The translations under genes were made by a program, and so were the position numbers. A stretch of 64,000 nt of DNA from Halopseudomonas salina (GTDB lineage: Bacteria; Pseudomonadota; Gammaproteobacteria; Pseudomonadales; Pseudomonadaceae): the NCBI RefSeq assembly GCF_008641105.1, contig NZ_VTTI01000001.1:269750-333749 (forward strand), written 5' to 3'. Of the stretch, positions 26,654-36,067 are shown piece by piece. Below the pieces are notes generated by a model, which saw only the letters and a list, made by a program, of their open reading frames with translations, did not search any database and was not told where the DNA came from. How positions within the stretch are numbered: position 1 is the first letter of the stretch; each line of letters opens with the position of its first letter.

Positions 26654-28338
26654 GAAACGCTGAGCTGCGAATCTTCACGACCCATGCTATAGGCATCCAT
26701 GAAGTAGCAAAGCTCGTCGAAAGGTAGCGCCGGGCTGATGAAGAAACCCTGAACCTGGTCACAGCCCAACGCCCGCAGTTCTGCCAGTTGTTGACGATGT
26801 TCGACACCCTCTGCGACCACTTCCAGATCCAGGCTGTGGCCCAGCTCGATCATCGCCGCGACCAACTGGCGGTCAGAACGAGTATCGGAAATACCCTTGA
26901 CAAAACTGCGGTCGATTTTCAGCAGATCGATCGGCAAACGCTGCAGGTGCATGAACGAGGAAAAACCGGTGCCGAAATCGTCCAGGGAGAAGCGTACACC
27001 AAGACCGGTCATACCCTGCATCGTCGCCAGCACCTGATCGGGGTTCTGCATAACTGCCGTCTCGGTCAGTTCGAATTCCAGCCAGCGCGGGTCGATGCTG
27101 GTCTTGTCCAGCAAGCGTTTGACGGTTGGCAACAACTGACTGTCCTGGAACTGACGGAACGAGACATTGACGGCCACATGGATGGGTGGATGGTTGCGAC
27201 GATGCAACTTCGCCAGGTCGTGACAGGCGCGGGCAATTACCCAGTAACCCATGGGCACGATCAGACCGGTTTCCTCGGCCAGGGGAATGAACTCGTTGGG
27301 TCCCAGCAACCCGCGTTCCGGATGACGCCAGCGTATAAGTCCTTCGAGCCCGACGATCCTGCCGGTAGCCAGGTTAACTCGGGGCTGATAGTGCAGCTCC
27401 AGCTGGTTGCCGCGCAGCGCATGGCGCAGCGACGTCTCGAATTCGATCAGGTTGTTGGCCTGCAGATTGATGCGGTCGTCATAGAAATGGTAATTGCAGC
27501 CGCGCTGATTCTTGGCCTGCAGCATCGCCATATTGGCGTGCAAAGTCAGACTGTCGACGGTCTGACCGCCCTCCGGATAGGTAGCGATCCCGACACTGCA
27601 CCCGAGCAGCAAACCTTCCTGCTCCACCAGAAAAGGCTCGGCCAGCTCGCCGACCAGTTTCTGGGCGATCTGCAACAGATTACTGGAACGGGCATAGTCC
27701 TCGATGATAATCGCAAATTCGTCACTGCCCATACGACCTACGGTGTCGGTGTTACGCAAAATACCCCGCAGTCTTGCAACAACTTCCTTGATGATGCTGT
27801 CACCCGCACCGTGACCCAGGGTTTCATTGACGTGGCGGAAGTTATCCAGGTCAACAAACATCAGCGCCAGCGGCTGGTTGGTCCGGAGGGCACGGCGCAT
27901 ACCAATTTTGAGTCGATCCTGCACCATGAAACGATTGCATACGCCGGTAAGAGGGTCGTAGCTGGAAGCGCGGTCGAGGGCCGATTTGAGCGCTTGCCGT
28001 TCGATTGCATAATGCAGGCAGCGAATGAGTTCACTGGCGCTGGACTGGTCCCAGAGACTGTCGCAGGTCGCTTCAGTGGAGCGGTGGAATTCGGGCTCGA
28101 CAACCAGATGAATGACGGGGATGCCGCATTCGCAGGCATCGGAAAGAAACTCGCTGCGAGTCAGGATAACCTCGATGTCGCCTGTTTCGATCAGCGATCT
28201 GGCTTCTGACCAGTCATCAGCACGCACCAGCTCGAAAGGGCAGCCCGCAACGGACATGAGACGACGGCCAAGCTGTACCGAAGCACCTGCATCCCTGTCT
28301 AACAGCAGTACGCGCTGCATTTGGCGCTCGGAAATCAC
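26650..28338 (-). CDS. Pseudo-receiver GGDEF-EAL c-di-GMP protein, 562 aa
   Basis: Residues 1-115 have a receiver-like fold (VLLLDRDAG; VILTRSEF) in which the phospho-acceptor aspartate position is not Asp, so it is probably not phosphorylated. A GGDEF domain follows, with the signature altered to GSDEF (204-208), then an EAL domain with the motif EGL (332-334) but intact DDFGTG, KIDRSF and EGVE elements. The EAL half therefore looks catalytically plausible while cyclase activity is doubtful. Start is GTG 28338 with GGGGAG five bases upstream. Convergent with comM; c-di-GMP phosphodiesterase or GTP-tuned regulator. Confidence 0.88.
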   Translation of the reverse strand: MISERQMQRVLLLDRDAGASVQLGRRLMSVAGCPFELVRADDWSEARSLIETGDIEVILTRSEFLSDACECGIPVIHLVVEPEFHRSTEATCDSLWDQSSASELIRCLHYAIERQALKSALDRASSYDPLTGVCNRFMVQDRLKIGMRRALRTNQPLALMFVDLDNFRHVNETLGHGAGDSIIKEVVARLRGILRNTDTVGRMGSDEFAIIIEDYARSSNLLQIAQKLVGELAEPFLVEQEGLLLGCSVGIATYPEGGQTVDSLTLHANMAMLQAKNQRGCNYHFYDDRINLQANNLIEFETSLRHALRGNQLELHYQPRVNLATGRIVGLEGLIRWRHPERGLLGPNEFIPLAEETGLIVPMGYWVIARACHDLAKLHRRNHPPIHVAVNVSFRQFQDSQLLPTVKRLLDKTSIDPRWLEFELTETAVMQNPDQVLATMQGMTGLGVRFSLDDFGTGFSSFMHLQRLPIDLLKIDRSFVKGISDTRSDRQLVAAMIELGHSLDLEVVAEGVEHRQQLAELRALGCDQVQGFFISPALPFDELCYFMDAYSMGREDSQLSVS

Positions 28339-28503
28339 ATCGTCTCCCCGGTTGCCTATATAAATTAGATATATAGAACATCTTTGTTAAAGTAAGTTAT
28401 ATCGAAAAAATGATCAACAACCAAGACTAGCTTTTAGCCATCACTCAAGGCGAGACTATTTTCGGGTAAACTCCACCGCCTTCAGCTCAGGAGTTCGTTA
28501 CCG
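28339..28503. other. A+T-rich divergent promoter region
   Basis: 165 bases between the divergent GGDEF-EAL and rep genes. Around 28355-28415 it is markedly A+T-rich (TATATAAATTAGATATATAG), a likely promoter zone for one or both genes, but I cannot fix the elements. Confidence 0.45.
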
Positions 28504-30516
28504 GTGGCAAAACTCAACCCCCGTCAACAGGAAGCCGTGAATTACATCAGCGGCCCCTTGCTGGTACTCGCTGGCGCCGGCAGCGGCAAGACCAGCGTGA
28601 TCACGCGCAAGATCGCTTACCTGGTACGTGAGTGCGGCATAAAAGCCCAGAATATTGTCGCCCTGACTTTCACCAATAAAGCGGCGCGGGAAATGAAAGA
28701 GCGCGTGAACCTGCTGATCAAGGGCAACGAAGCGCGCGGCCTGACCGTCTCGACCTTCCACAACCTGGGCCTGAATATCATCCGCAAGGAGCACAAGCGG
28801 CTGGGCTACAAGCCAGGCTTCTCGATTTTCGACCAGCAGGATGCCCAGGCGCTGATTACCGACCTGATGCATCGTGATTACGGCGCCGATGAAGGAACCG
28901 AAGGCATCCAGGCGCAAATCTCCAGCTGGAAGAATGACCTGATCAGCCCCGACCAGGCGCTAGCCCAAGCCAAGACGCCGCAGGAGCAGACCGCCGCAAG
29001 CGTGTACATGCACTACAATCGCACGCTCAAGGCCTATAACGCGGTCGATTTCGACGATCTTATTCTTGTCCCTGTTGCACTTTTTCGCGAGCATCCCGAT
29101 GTTCTGGAAAAATGGCAATTTCGTATCCGCTACATGCTCGTCGATGAATATCAGGACACCAACGCCAGTCAGTACCTCCTGGTAAAAATGCTGGTTGGTC
29201 AACAGGCTCGTTTTACCGTGGTTGGCGACGATGATCAGTCGATTTATGCATGGCGTGGTGCTCGCCCGGAAAATCTTGCCCAGTTGAAAGACGATTTCCC
29301 CGCGCTCAAGGTAGTCATGCTCGAACAGAACTACCGCTCGACCAGCCGCATCCTCAAGACCGCCAACACCCTGATCGCCAACAATCCCCACGTGTTCGAA
29401 AAGCAGCTATGGAGCGAACTGGGTTTTGGCGATCCGATTCGCGTGATTCGTTGTCGCAACGAGGAGATGGAGTGCGAGCGCGTTGCTACCGACATTCAGA
29501 CCCAGCATCTCAAACACAAGCGGGCTTGGAAGGACTTCGCCATTCTCTACCGCGGCAATCACCAGTCGCGCCTGCTCGAACTCAAGCTTCAGCATCACCA
29601 GGTCCCCTATCACCTGTCCGGTGGCACCAGCTTCTTCAGTCGCCAGGAAGTCAAAGACCTGATGGCGTATTTTCGTCTGCTGGTTAACCCGGACGACGAC
29701 AACGCGCTACTCAGGGTTATCAATGTGCCGCGACGTGAGATAGGCCCCGCCACGCTGGAGAAACTTGGCACCTACGCCACCCAGCGTGATGTCAGCCTGT
29801 TCAGTGCCTGCAGCGAAATGGGCCTGGCCGAACACCTTGAACCGCGCTACTGCGAGCGCTTGCAACGTTTCGGAAACTGGCTGGACGGCGTACGCAAGAA
29901 GTGCAGCGAAGGGGATCCGATTGAAGCCCTGCGCAGCATGGTCAATGACCTGGACTATGAAAACTGGCTGCGGCAGAACTGCTCGAGTGACGACGTAGCG
30001 GCCAAGCGTATGGGCAATGTCTGGTTTCTGGTCGAAGCCCTGAAAAACACTATCGAAAAAGACGAAACCGGCAAGACAGATATCGAAGATGCCATCGCCA
30101 AACTGGTACTGCGCGACATGCTGGAGCGCCATGAAGAGGAGGAAGACACCGACCGGGTACAGTTGATGACACTCCACGCCTCCAAGGGTCTGGAATACCC
30201 CCATGTCTTCATTATTGGTATGGAGGAAGAGATCATTCCCCACCGCTCCAGTATTGAAGCCGACAGCGTCGAGGAGGAGCGTCGGCTGGCCTACGTTGGC
30301 ATTACCCGGGCGCAACGTACCCTGAGCTTTACCTACGCTGCTCGCCGCCGACAGTTCGGTGAAATCATCGACTGTCTGCCCAGTCGTTTTCTCGATGAAC
30401 TGCCCGCAGAGGACCTGGAGTGGGAAGGCACCGACGATGCACCGCCGGAAAAGAAACAGGCTCGGGGAAACTCAGCGCTGTCTGACATTCGCAGCATGCT
30501 CGGACCCAAGGCCTGA
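28504..30516 (+). CDS. rep: ATP-dependent DNA helicase Rep
   Basis: A 670-aa superfamily 1A 3'-5' helicase. It begins LNPRQQEAVNYISGPLLVLAGAGSGKT (Q-motif and Walker A); motif II is DEYQDT, motif III DDDQSIYAWRGA, motif IV EQNYRST, motif V LMTLHASKGLEYPHV and motif VI VGITRAQRTL. The length and DQQDAQALITDLM segment fit Rep better than UvrD (about 720 aa). Rep clears proteins ahead of replication forks. Start is GTG 28504. The strong bidirectional terminator downstream ends the gene. Confidence 0.94.
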   Translation: MAKLNPRQQEAVNYISGPLLVLAGAGSGKTSVITRKIAYLVRECGIKAQNIVALTFTNKAAREMKERVNLLIKGNEARGLTVSTFHNLGLNIIRKEHKRLGYKPGFSIFDQQDAQALITDLMHRDYGADEGTEGIQAQISSWKNDLISPDQALAQAKTPQEQTAASVYMHYNRTLKAYNAVDFDDLILVPVALFREHPDVLEKWQFRIRYMLVDEYQDTNASQYLLVKMLVGQQARFTVVGDDDQSIYAWRGARPENLAQLKDDFPALKVVMLEQNYRSTSRILKTANTLIANNPHVFEKQLWSELGFGDPIRVIRCRNEEMECERVATDIQTQHLKHKRAWKDFAILYRGNHQSRLLELKLQHHQVPYHLSGGTSFFSRQEVKDLMAYFRLLVNPDDDNALLRVINVPRREIGPATLEKLGTYATQRDVSLFSACSEMGLAEHLEPRYCERLQRFGNWLDGVRKKCSEGDPIEALRSMVNDLDYENWLRQNCSSDDVAAKRMGNVWFLVEALKNTIEKDETGKTDIEDAIAKLVLRDMLERHEEEEDTDRVQLMTLHASKGLEYPHVFIIGMEEEIIPHRSSIEADSVEEERRLAYVGITRAQRTLSFTYAARRRQFGEIIDCLPSRFLDELPAEDLEWEGTDDAPPEKKQARGNSALSDIRSMLGPKA

Positions 30517-30534
30517 AAAAAACCAGCAGGCACA

Positions 30535-30561
30535 AAAAAGCCACCCGTGGGGTGGCTTTTT
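30535..30561. terminator. Bidirectional terminator between rep and cytochrome c5 gene
   Basis: A 12-bp perfect inverted repeat AAAAAGCCACCC / GGGTGGCTTTTT around a GTG loop. The A-run on one side and T-run on the other let it stop transcription from both convergent genes. Confidence 0.92.
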
Positions 30562-30578
30562 CAGCTGACTGAAGCCTG

Positions 30579-31007
30579 TTACTGCAAACCGGACATGTGC
30601 TCGACAGCTGCATGAATCTCTTCACGCGAACAATCGCCGCAGGTACCGTTGGCCGGCATTGCGCCCACACCATTGATCGCAGAGGTCACCAGGTCATCGA
30701 AGCTTCCCGCCGCCGCAAGACGTGCTTCCCAGGCAGCGGCATCACCTGTTTTTGGCGCGTTCAGAATACCGGCGCTGTGGCAGGCCGTGCAGAACTGACC
30801 GTATACCGCTTCACCGGTGCGCGCCGCGCCAGCATCCGCTACTGCGGTTGGCATAGTGCCAACATCCGCGCAAGGATCACCGGCAACACAAACAACACCA
30901 AAAGGCTTGATACGCTCGGCAATGCTGTCGCTAGACACAGCAAACGCACCGCCTGCTACCAGAACCAGCAACGCCGCCGAGGCAGCCAGAAATTTTTTCA
31001 CAGTCAT
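30579..31007 (-). CDS. Cytochrome c5 family protein
   Basis: A 142-aa periplasmic monohaem cytochrome. A Sec signal peptide (KKFLAASAALLVLVAGGAFA) precedes a linker. The haem-attachment motif CTACH sits in YGQFCTACHSAGI, an axial Met is in NGVGAMPANG, and the CGDCSREE pair is the extra disulfide typical of cytochrome c5. It probably carries electrons between the bc1 complex and terminal oxidases. In Pseudomonas a c5 gene (cycB) also lies close to rep. ATG 31007 is preferred to the GTG one codon upstream. Confidence 0.88.
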   Translation of the reverse strand: MTVKKFLAASAALLVLVAGGAFAVSSDSIAERIKPFGVVCVAGDPCADVGTMPTAVADAGAARTGEAVYGQFCTACHSAGILNAPKTGDAAAWEARLAAAGSFDDLVTSAINGVGAMPANGTCGDCSREEIHAAVEHMSGLQ

Positions 31008-31208
31008 CACCTAACATCCTCATCATGGCTTTATATTCGAGCCCAAGTGCAATGCCCGGACAATGTGCGCGAGTATACCGGCAAACCTGCAGCCAACAAA
31101 ATAGCATCTGTAACCAGCGACAACGGGTCGCGGTGCCGCAGGAACAAAGCCAGCACCCGCAAGCATGGACGCAGCCCCAATCAATGGGTATTATTGCGCC
31201 CCTGAAAC

Positions 31209-31285
31209 GCACCCGTAGCTCAGCTGGATAGAGTACCGCCCTCCGAAGGCGGTGGTCACAGGTTCGAATCCTGTCGGGTGCGCCA
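31209..31285 (+). tRNA. tRNA-Arg (anticodon CCG)
   Basis: A complete cloverleaf: acceptor GCACCCG/CGGGTGC, D-arm GCTC...GAGT, anticodon stem CCGCC/GGCGG around loop CTCCGAA (anticodon CCG at 31243-31245), TTCGAAT T-loop, discriminator G and encoded CCA. It reads CGG codons. No integrase or repeated 3' fragment was seen nearby. Confidence 0.97.
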
Positions 31286-31604
31286 GTTTCCTGCCTACTT
31301 CGTCGATATTTCCCACCACGACTAACATGCACAGGGCGAATGTGGTCGACACCAGCCGCCCTCAAGCGCACCATGTTCTGTGTAACATGTTGTCCCATCA
31401 TGCCGCGTTCAAAAGCTCAGAATTGTTCCCGGTGTATTGAAACAACCATCAGTTTTACGTCAAGAACCTGAAGGCTGCATTGCATAAAGTACCCGAAGCA
31501 GATTACCGCGTGTAATGTTGTCTTCGAGTGATGTCTTTTTCTAATACAGGTGGATCTCAAGCGGCGTGATTCGAAGATAAGACCAAAGTCTGTTTGGAGG
31601 CATC
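31286..31604 (+). other. Non-coding stretch between tRNA-Arg and GGDEF-EAL gene
   Basis: 319 bases. I see no coding gene, terminator or repeat. The final bases hold the GGAGG ribosome site for the TTG start at 31605. Confidence 0.5.
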
Positions 31605-34600
31605 TTGACCGCACCCGATTTCCCCGTAGATGAAACTGAACGCCTGCTGGCGTTGCAACACACCAGGCTTCTCGATTCGCCCCCGGAAGAACGCTTTGAC
31701 CGCATCACCCGGCTCGCCGCACATGTATTCGGCGTGCAGATCTGCCTGGTATCCCTGGTTGACAGCGACCGTCAATGGTTCAAATCCCGGGTGGGGCTGG
31801 AAGAGAAACAGCTCGGCCGGGACATTTCCTTCTGTGGCCACGCCATTCTGGGCAAGGATATTCTTGTTGTTGCTGACGCGACCCGGGATGCGCGCTTTTC
31901 CCATAACCCCCTGGTAACCGCTGAACCCTACATTCGTTTTTATGCCGGAGCGCCACTTCACGAGCCTGGGGGGCAACCTATTGGCACTCTGTGCCTGATC
32001 GACTCATCCATCCGTGAGTTCAGCCCTGAACAGAAGCACCTGTTACGTGAATTTGCTGGCATGGTTGAGCATGAAATCGCGGCGGTTGATCAGTCTGAGT
32101 TTCAACGCAAACTGACCGCCAGCATGAGCAGGATGTCGTCGATTATCGCAACACTGCCCGATATGGTCTTTGTGATCGATCGACACTTTCGCATTCTGGT
32201 ATGCGCCGAGCATCCCGACCTGCCGCTCCCTCGCCACAGGATTCTGGGCAGGAGCCTGGAAGAGGTACTACCCGAGGAGCTGAGCAGAAAAGTCATTGCC
32301 CAGATCGAGCAGGCGTTCAATTCGAACGAACTGGTACAGCTTCACTACAGCCTTGCTGCTACCGACCAGTCCTTCGAAGCCAGGGCCAGGAAAATCGACC
32401 GCAAGGAAGTCCTGGTCATTGTTCGCAACACCACAGAACAGACCCGCATCAATGCGCAACTACTACGCCTTTCCGAAGTCGCCAGACAAACCACCAATGG
32501 CGTGATTATCACTGATACCGACGGCCTGGTGGTGTGGATCAATGAAGCCCTCACCGCCATTTCCGGCTACCGCATGGAGGAGATTGCGGCCAAGCGGCCC
32601 GGGGAACTACTGCAGGGTGAGGGCACGGACCCAGATACCGTAAGAATCATGGCCAAGGCCTTGGCCACAAACAAGGGCTTTAACGTCGATGTGCTGAATT
32701 ACTCCAAGAAAGGGAAAGCCTACTGGACAAGAATCGCCTGCAATCCCCTGCGGGACGATTCAGGCGAGCTGATAGGCTTTATTTCGATCCAGTCTGACGT
32801 CACCCGGGAAAAGCAGGATGCAGATCTAATCAGTCGTAACGAGGGTCTGCTCAAAGCGGTTATTGATGCCAACACAATTGGTACCTGGCAACTGAACCTG
32901 CAAACCCGGGAGCTGCAGATCAATGACAAATGGGCAGCGCTTCTCGGGTACCGACGTGCCGAGCTGCTGCCTACCAACCAAAGCACCTGGGAAAATCTAA
33001 CTCATGCAGACGACCTGGCCTATTGCCTGACCCAGATTCAAAAACACGTCACTGGACAAGTGCCCAATTACGAAGCCAACGTGCGGATGAAACACAAGAG
33101 CGGCTCCTGGGTCTGGATCAATACCCGGGGGCGTATGACGTCTCGCACCCCCGACGGCAAGCCTGAATGGCTTCTGGGTACGCACTTTGATATCAGCGCC
33201 CAGATCCAGGCTGAAAACACGCTGATCGAACAATCCAAACAAATGCAGGCCATTGTCGACAACATGCTCGACGGGGTTATCAGTATTGATGGCAAGGGTG
33301 TGGTCCTGACATTCAATCATGCCGCGGAACAGATTTTTGGTTACAGCGGTGAAGAGGTTGTAGGACACAACGTCAGCCTCTTGATGGGCTCGCCCCACCG
33401 CGAGAATCACGATACCTACCTGGCCAACTATCTCGAGACCGGTACCGGAAATGTTGTCGGTCGCAAGCGCGAGCTTGATGCAAGACACAAGAGTGGGACC
33501 GCCTTTCCGATCGAACTGGGCCTGGCCGAGGTGCACCAGGAAAGGGGTGTCAACTTTATTGGCATAGTCAGGGACATCACCCAGCGCAAGAAGGCTGAAG
33601 ACGAAGTCCGTCAACTCGCGTTCTATGATCCCCTGACAACTTTGCCCAACCGTCGGCTGTTGATGGATAGGCTGCAGCAGGTACTCGCCAACTGCGGACG
33701 GCAGCATAGGCATGCCGCGCTGCTGTTTCTGGACATGGACAATTTCAAGGACCTGAATGACAGCTCCGGACACCGCAAGGGCGATGAGCTGCTCTGCCAG
33801 GTAGCCCAGCGCCTCATCAAATGTGTGCGTCAGAGCGATACTGTATCGCGACTCGGGGGGGACGAATTTGTTGTCGTGATAGAGGATCTCAGTATCGATG
33901 ACCACGAGGCAGCCAACCAGGCGGAAGCGGCGGCCGAAAAGATTGTTGCGCAATTGAGCCTGGGATTTGATCTGGGTGGACTGGCGTACAACGGATCGGC
34001 GAGCATCGGCGTCACCATGTTCAACGACACCCGCTATTGTGCATCGGATTTGCTGAAACAGGCCGACATGGCTATGTACAAGGCTAAAGCGGCAGGCCGC
34101 AACGGAATCCGTTTCTTTGATCCGCAAATGCAGGTAGCCGTGAGTCTGCGCGCCTCACTTGAACAGGACCTGCACGACGCCATACGCCTCAAGCAGTTCG
34201 TGCTTTTTTACCAGAAGCAGGTCGATCTGCGCGGAGAGATTATTGGGGTTGAAGTGTTGCTGCGCTGGATTCACCCGACCAAAGGTCTTGTATCACCCGC
34301 CCAGTTTATCCCACTGGCAGAGGAATCCGGGCTGATCATACCCATCGGCAAGTGGGCCTTGCACGCCGCATGCGAGACGCTCGCCCAGTGGGCATGTGAA
34401 CCGGCAAAGTCGCATCTGACCATCGCAGTCAACATCAGCGTGGTGCAGTTCAGGGAAAAGAACATTGTTCTGACCGTACTAGATGCACTGGCATCCACCG
34501 GCGCCCCCGCTCAAAGGCTGAAGCTGGAAATTACCGAGTCTCTGCTGGCCAGTAATTTTCAAGAAGTGAAAACCAAAATGCTCGAACTGCAGCAGCACGG

Positions 34601-34898
34601 TATCTCTTTCTCGATCGACGACTTCGGGACGGGATATTCCTCGCTGCTATATTTGAAACAGCTGCCGCTCAATCAGTTGAAAATTGATCAGAGTTTTGTT
34701 CAGGACATCCTTTCCAGCCCCAATGATCGAGCCATAGCGCAAGCCATAATTACGCTCGCAGCTGCCATGAAACTGAACGTGATTGCCGAAGGTGTAGAAA
34801 CGCAAGAGCAGCGGGCTTTACTCGAACTGCTCGGTTGCGAGGCATACCAAGGCTACCTCTACGGAAAGCCGTGTGCGCTCGAGGAGCTGTTCCTGTAA
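31605..34898 (+). CDS. GAF-PAS(x4)-GGDEF-EAL sensor, FixL-like PAS
   Basis: A 1097-aa cytoplasmic c-di-GMP enzyme with no transmembrane helix. Order: GAF (about 20-150, FCGHAIL and PLHEPGGQPIGTLCLID), four PAS domains (about 170-280, 285-400, 415-530, 540-665), GGDEF with intact LGGDEFVVV (751-755) and EAL with EVLLRW (883-885) and DDFGTGYSS. The fourth PAS resembles the haem PAS of FixL/DosP: GYSGEEVVGHNVSLLMGSP then His602 (NHDTYL) and Arg622, 20 residues apart as in FixL His200/Arg220. TTG 31605 has GGAGG six bases upstream. Probably an oxygen- or redox-tuned cyclase/phosphodiesterase. Confidence 0.88.
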   Translation: MTAPDFPVDETERLLALQHTRLLDSPPEERFDRITRLAAHVFGVQICLVSLVDSDRQWFKSRVGLEEKQLGRDISFCGHAILGKDILVVADATRDARFSHNPLVTAEPYIRFYAGAPLHEPGGQPIGTLCLIDSSIREFSPEQKHLLREFAGMVEHEIAAVDQSEFQRKLTASMSRMSSIIATLPDMVFVIDRHFRILVCAEHPDLPLPRHRILGRSLEEVLPEELSRKVIAQIEQAFNSNELVQLHYSLAATDQSFEARARKIDRKEVLVIVRNTTEQTRINAQLLRLSEVARQTTNGVIITDTDGLVVWINEALTAISGYRMEEIAAKRPGELLQGEGTDPDTVRIMAKALATNKGFNVDVLNYSKKGKAYWTRIACNPLRDDSGELIGFISIQSDVTREKQDADLISRNEGLLKAVIDANTIGTWQLNLQTRELQINDKWAALLGYRRAELLPTNQSTWENLTHADDLAYCLTQIQKHVTGQVPNYEANVRMKHKSGSWVWINTRGRMTSRTPDGKPEWLLGTHFDISAQIQAENTLIEQSKQMQAIVDNMLDGVISIDGKGVVLTFNHAAEQIFGYSGEEVVGHNVSLLMGSPHRENHDTYLANYLETGTGNVVGRKRELDARHKSGTAFPIELGLAEVHQERGVNFIGIVRDITQRKKAEDEVRQLAFYDPLTTLPNRRLLMDRLQQVLANCGRQHRHAALLFLDMDNFKDLNDSSGHRKGDELLCQVAQRLIKCVRQSDTVSRLGGDEFVVVIEDLSIDDHEAANQAEAAAEKIVAQLSLGFDLGGLAYNGSASIGVTMFNDTRYCASDLLKQADMAMYKAKAAGRNGIRFFDPQMQVAVSLRASLEQDLHDAIRLKQFVLFYQKQVDLRGEIIGVEVLLRWIHPTKGLVSPAQFIPLAEESGLIIPIGKWALHAACETLAQWACEPAKSHLTIAVNISVVQFREKNIVLTVLDALASTGAPAQRLKLEITESLLASNFQEVKTKMLELQQHGISFSIDDFGTGYSSLLYLKQLPLNQLKIDQSFVQDILSSPNDRAIAQAIITLAAAMKLNVIAEGVETQEQRALLELLGCEAYQGYLYGKPCALEELFL

Positions 34899-34924
34899 AG
34901 ATGGGGCGGCGGGCAAGTACTGCT

Positions 34925-34960
34925 GGAAAAGAGGGCGTTGGCAAACACCGCCGACGCCCT
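34925..34960 (-). terminator. Probable terminator after the csbD-like gene
   Basis: On the minus strand AGGGCGT ... ACGCCCT form a stem with an inner GGC/GCC pair and an A/T-rich loop, followed by CTTTTCC. It sits 16 bases past the CsbD-like stop. Confidence 0.6.
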
Positions 34961-34975
34961 GCCCCGTAAACGCTA

Positions 34976-35167
34976 TCAGGCCTTGTCGATGCCGTCCTTG
35001 ATAGCGTCCTTGACATCACCTTTCAGGTTTTGAGCCTTGCCTTTGACTTCCTGGGCTGCGCCTTCGGTTTCAAGGCGGTCGTTACCGACAGATTTGCCGA
35101 CAGCCTGCTTGCCCTTGCCAACGACTTCGTTGGCTGTGCCCTTGATCTTGTCCGTAGTGCTGGTCAT
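34976..35167 (-). CDS. CsbD-like stress protein, 63 aa
   Basis: A small hydrophilic protein with the CsbD repeat: [19 protein letters not shown] then [25 protein letters not shown]. It is rich in Lys, Gly, Ala and Glu and lacks aromatic residues apart from none visible, as in hyperosmotic or stationary-phase hydrophilins of this family. ATG 35167 has AGGAG seven bases upstream; a longer upstream reading frame has unnatural composition and is rejected. No operon partner. Molecular function is not established; stress induction is known for the family. Confidence 0.88.
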   Translation of the reverse strand: MTSTTDKIKGTANEVVGKGKQAVGKSVGNDRLETEGAAQEVKGKAQNLKGDVKDAIKDGIDKA

Positions 35168-35375
35168 GGTGTTACTCCTGGCGAGTGATCGGAATTCGAC
35201 CTCACCCAGTTCAGACACCCAAGCATGACAACAGTTCAATCGCCGACCCCGCCGCGATATGCCAAAAAAGCGATCCTGTGCCCTATTCTTGCCTCGATCA
35301 TTCGATAAACCAACGGGCAAAGCATTGCGTATAAACTAGCGTCATCACCCTTCATTTCGGCCAAGGATCCAACGC

Positions 35376-35960
35376 ATGTCCGCTCCCAATGTTAACCGTC
35401 TCAATATTGTCCGGGCCGCGGCAATGCTGTTTCGCAAGAAGGGTTATTCCAAAACTGGGCTGAATGAAATCCTTGCCGAGAGCAAAGCACCCAAAGGCTC
35501 GCTTTATTACTACTTTCCCCAAGGCAAGGAGCAACTCGGCGAAGAGGCGCTGCGATACTCCGCGCAACTGGCGGTCCGCGCTCTGGAAGAGCTACGCACT
35601 GCAAACACCACCGCTCCGGACCTGCTAAAAGCCTTTGCCGCGCGTCTTTGCGAATGGATGGAGCAGTCTGCATTCCGCGACGGCTGTCCGATGGCCACCA
35701 CTATTCTCGAAACAGTCCCTCAATCGTCCGCTCTCAGTATTGCCGCGCAGGACGGATTCAGCGCCTGGTGCCAGATATTCGAGGACCTGCTGCTCAACGA
35801 CGGAGCAGCACCGGATGCTGCTCGGCGTCTGGCCAGTCTGACCATAGCCGCTCTCGAGGGCTCGTTGATCCAGGCCAGAGTGGAGCAGAGCCGTAGGCCC
35901 GTCATCGAGGCCGCGGAAGAAATTGCCGCACTGATGGTGCTGCGTTCCAAGCCTGCCTGA
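35376..35960 (+). CDS. TetR-family transcriptional regulator (LmrA/YxaF type)
   Basis: A 194-aa regulator. The N-terminal HTH is VRAAAMLFRKKGYSKTGLNEILAESKAPKGSLYYYFPQGKEQL, the classic TetR helix-turn-helix with the SLYYYF recognition helix. The C-terminal ligand domain has the CPMATTILE and GSLIQARVEQSRRPVIEAAEEI segments of the YxaF/LmrA subfamily. It faces the two PaaI thioesterase genes 107 bases downstream; the 36009-36024 dyad between them is a likely operator, so it may repress them in response to an aromatic or acyl ligand. No autoregulation site was seen upstream of its own start. Confidence 0.88.
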   Translation: MSAPNVNRLNIVRAAAMLFRKKGYSKTGLNEILAESKAPKGSLYYYFPQGKEQLGEEALRYSAQLAVRALEELRTANTTAPDLLKAFAARLCEWMEQSAFRDGCPMATTILETVPQSSALSIAAQDGFSAWCQIFEDLLLNDGAAPDAARRLASLTIAALEGSLIQARVEQSRRPVIEAAEEIAALMVLRSKPA

Positions 35961-36008
35961 TTGATTGCCCTCTGCTGAGCGTCTTCAGATTGCTTATTCA
36001 AGTAAAGC

Positions 36009-36036
36009 TTGTTAATTATAACAACTGGTCTATATA
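36009..36036 (+). promoter_or_regulatory. Operator-promoter upstream of the thioesterase pair
   Basis: TTGTTA (36009-36014) with TATATA (36031-36036) at 16-base spacing resembles a sigma-70 promoter. The -35 is half of the dyad TTGTTA-ATTA-TAACAA (36009-36024), an attractive TetR-type operator adjoining the upstream regulator gene. Confidence 0.55.
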
Positions 36037-36067
36037 TAAAAGCAGCCATAACCATTGAGGGTCAGCC

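Noticed and set aside
26788..28209. 473-residue plus-strand open frame
   Set aside because: Shadow of the minus-strand GGDEF-EAL gene; its composition (Gln/His/Asp-rich) is typical of the reverse complement of coding DNA.
31209..31285. tRNA-Arg as a phage or island attachment site
   Set aside because: No integrase gene or duplicated tRNA 3' end is visible nearby, and the flanking genes are backbone.
32997..34127. 376-residue minus-strand open frame
   Set aside because: Shadow of the GAF-PAS-GGDEF-EAL gene.
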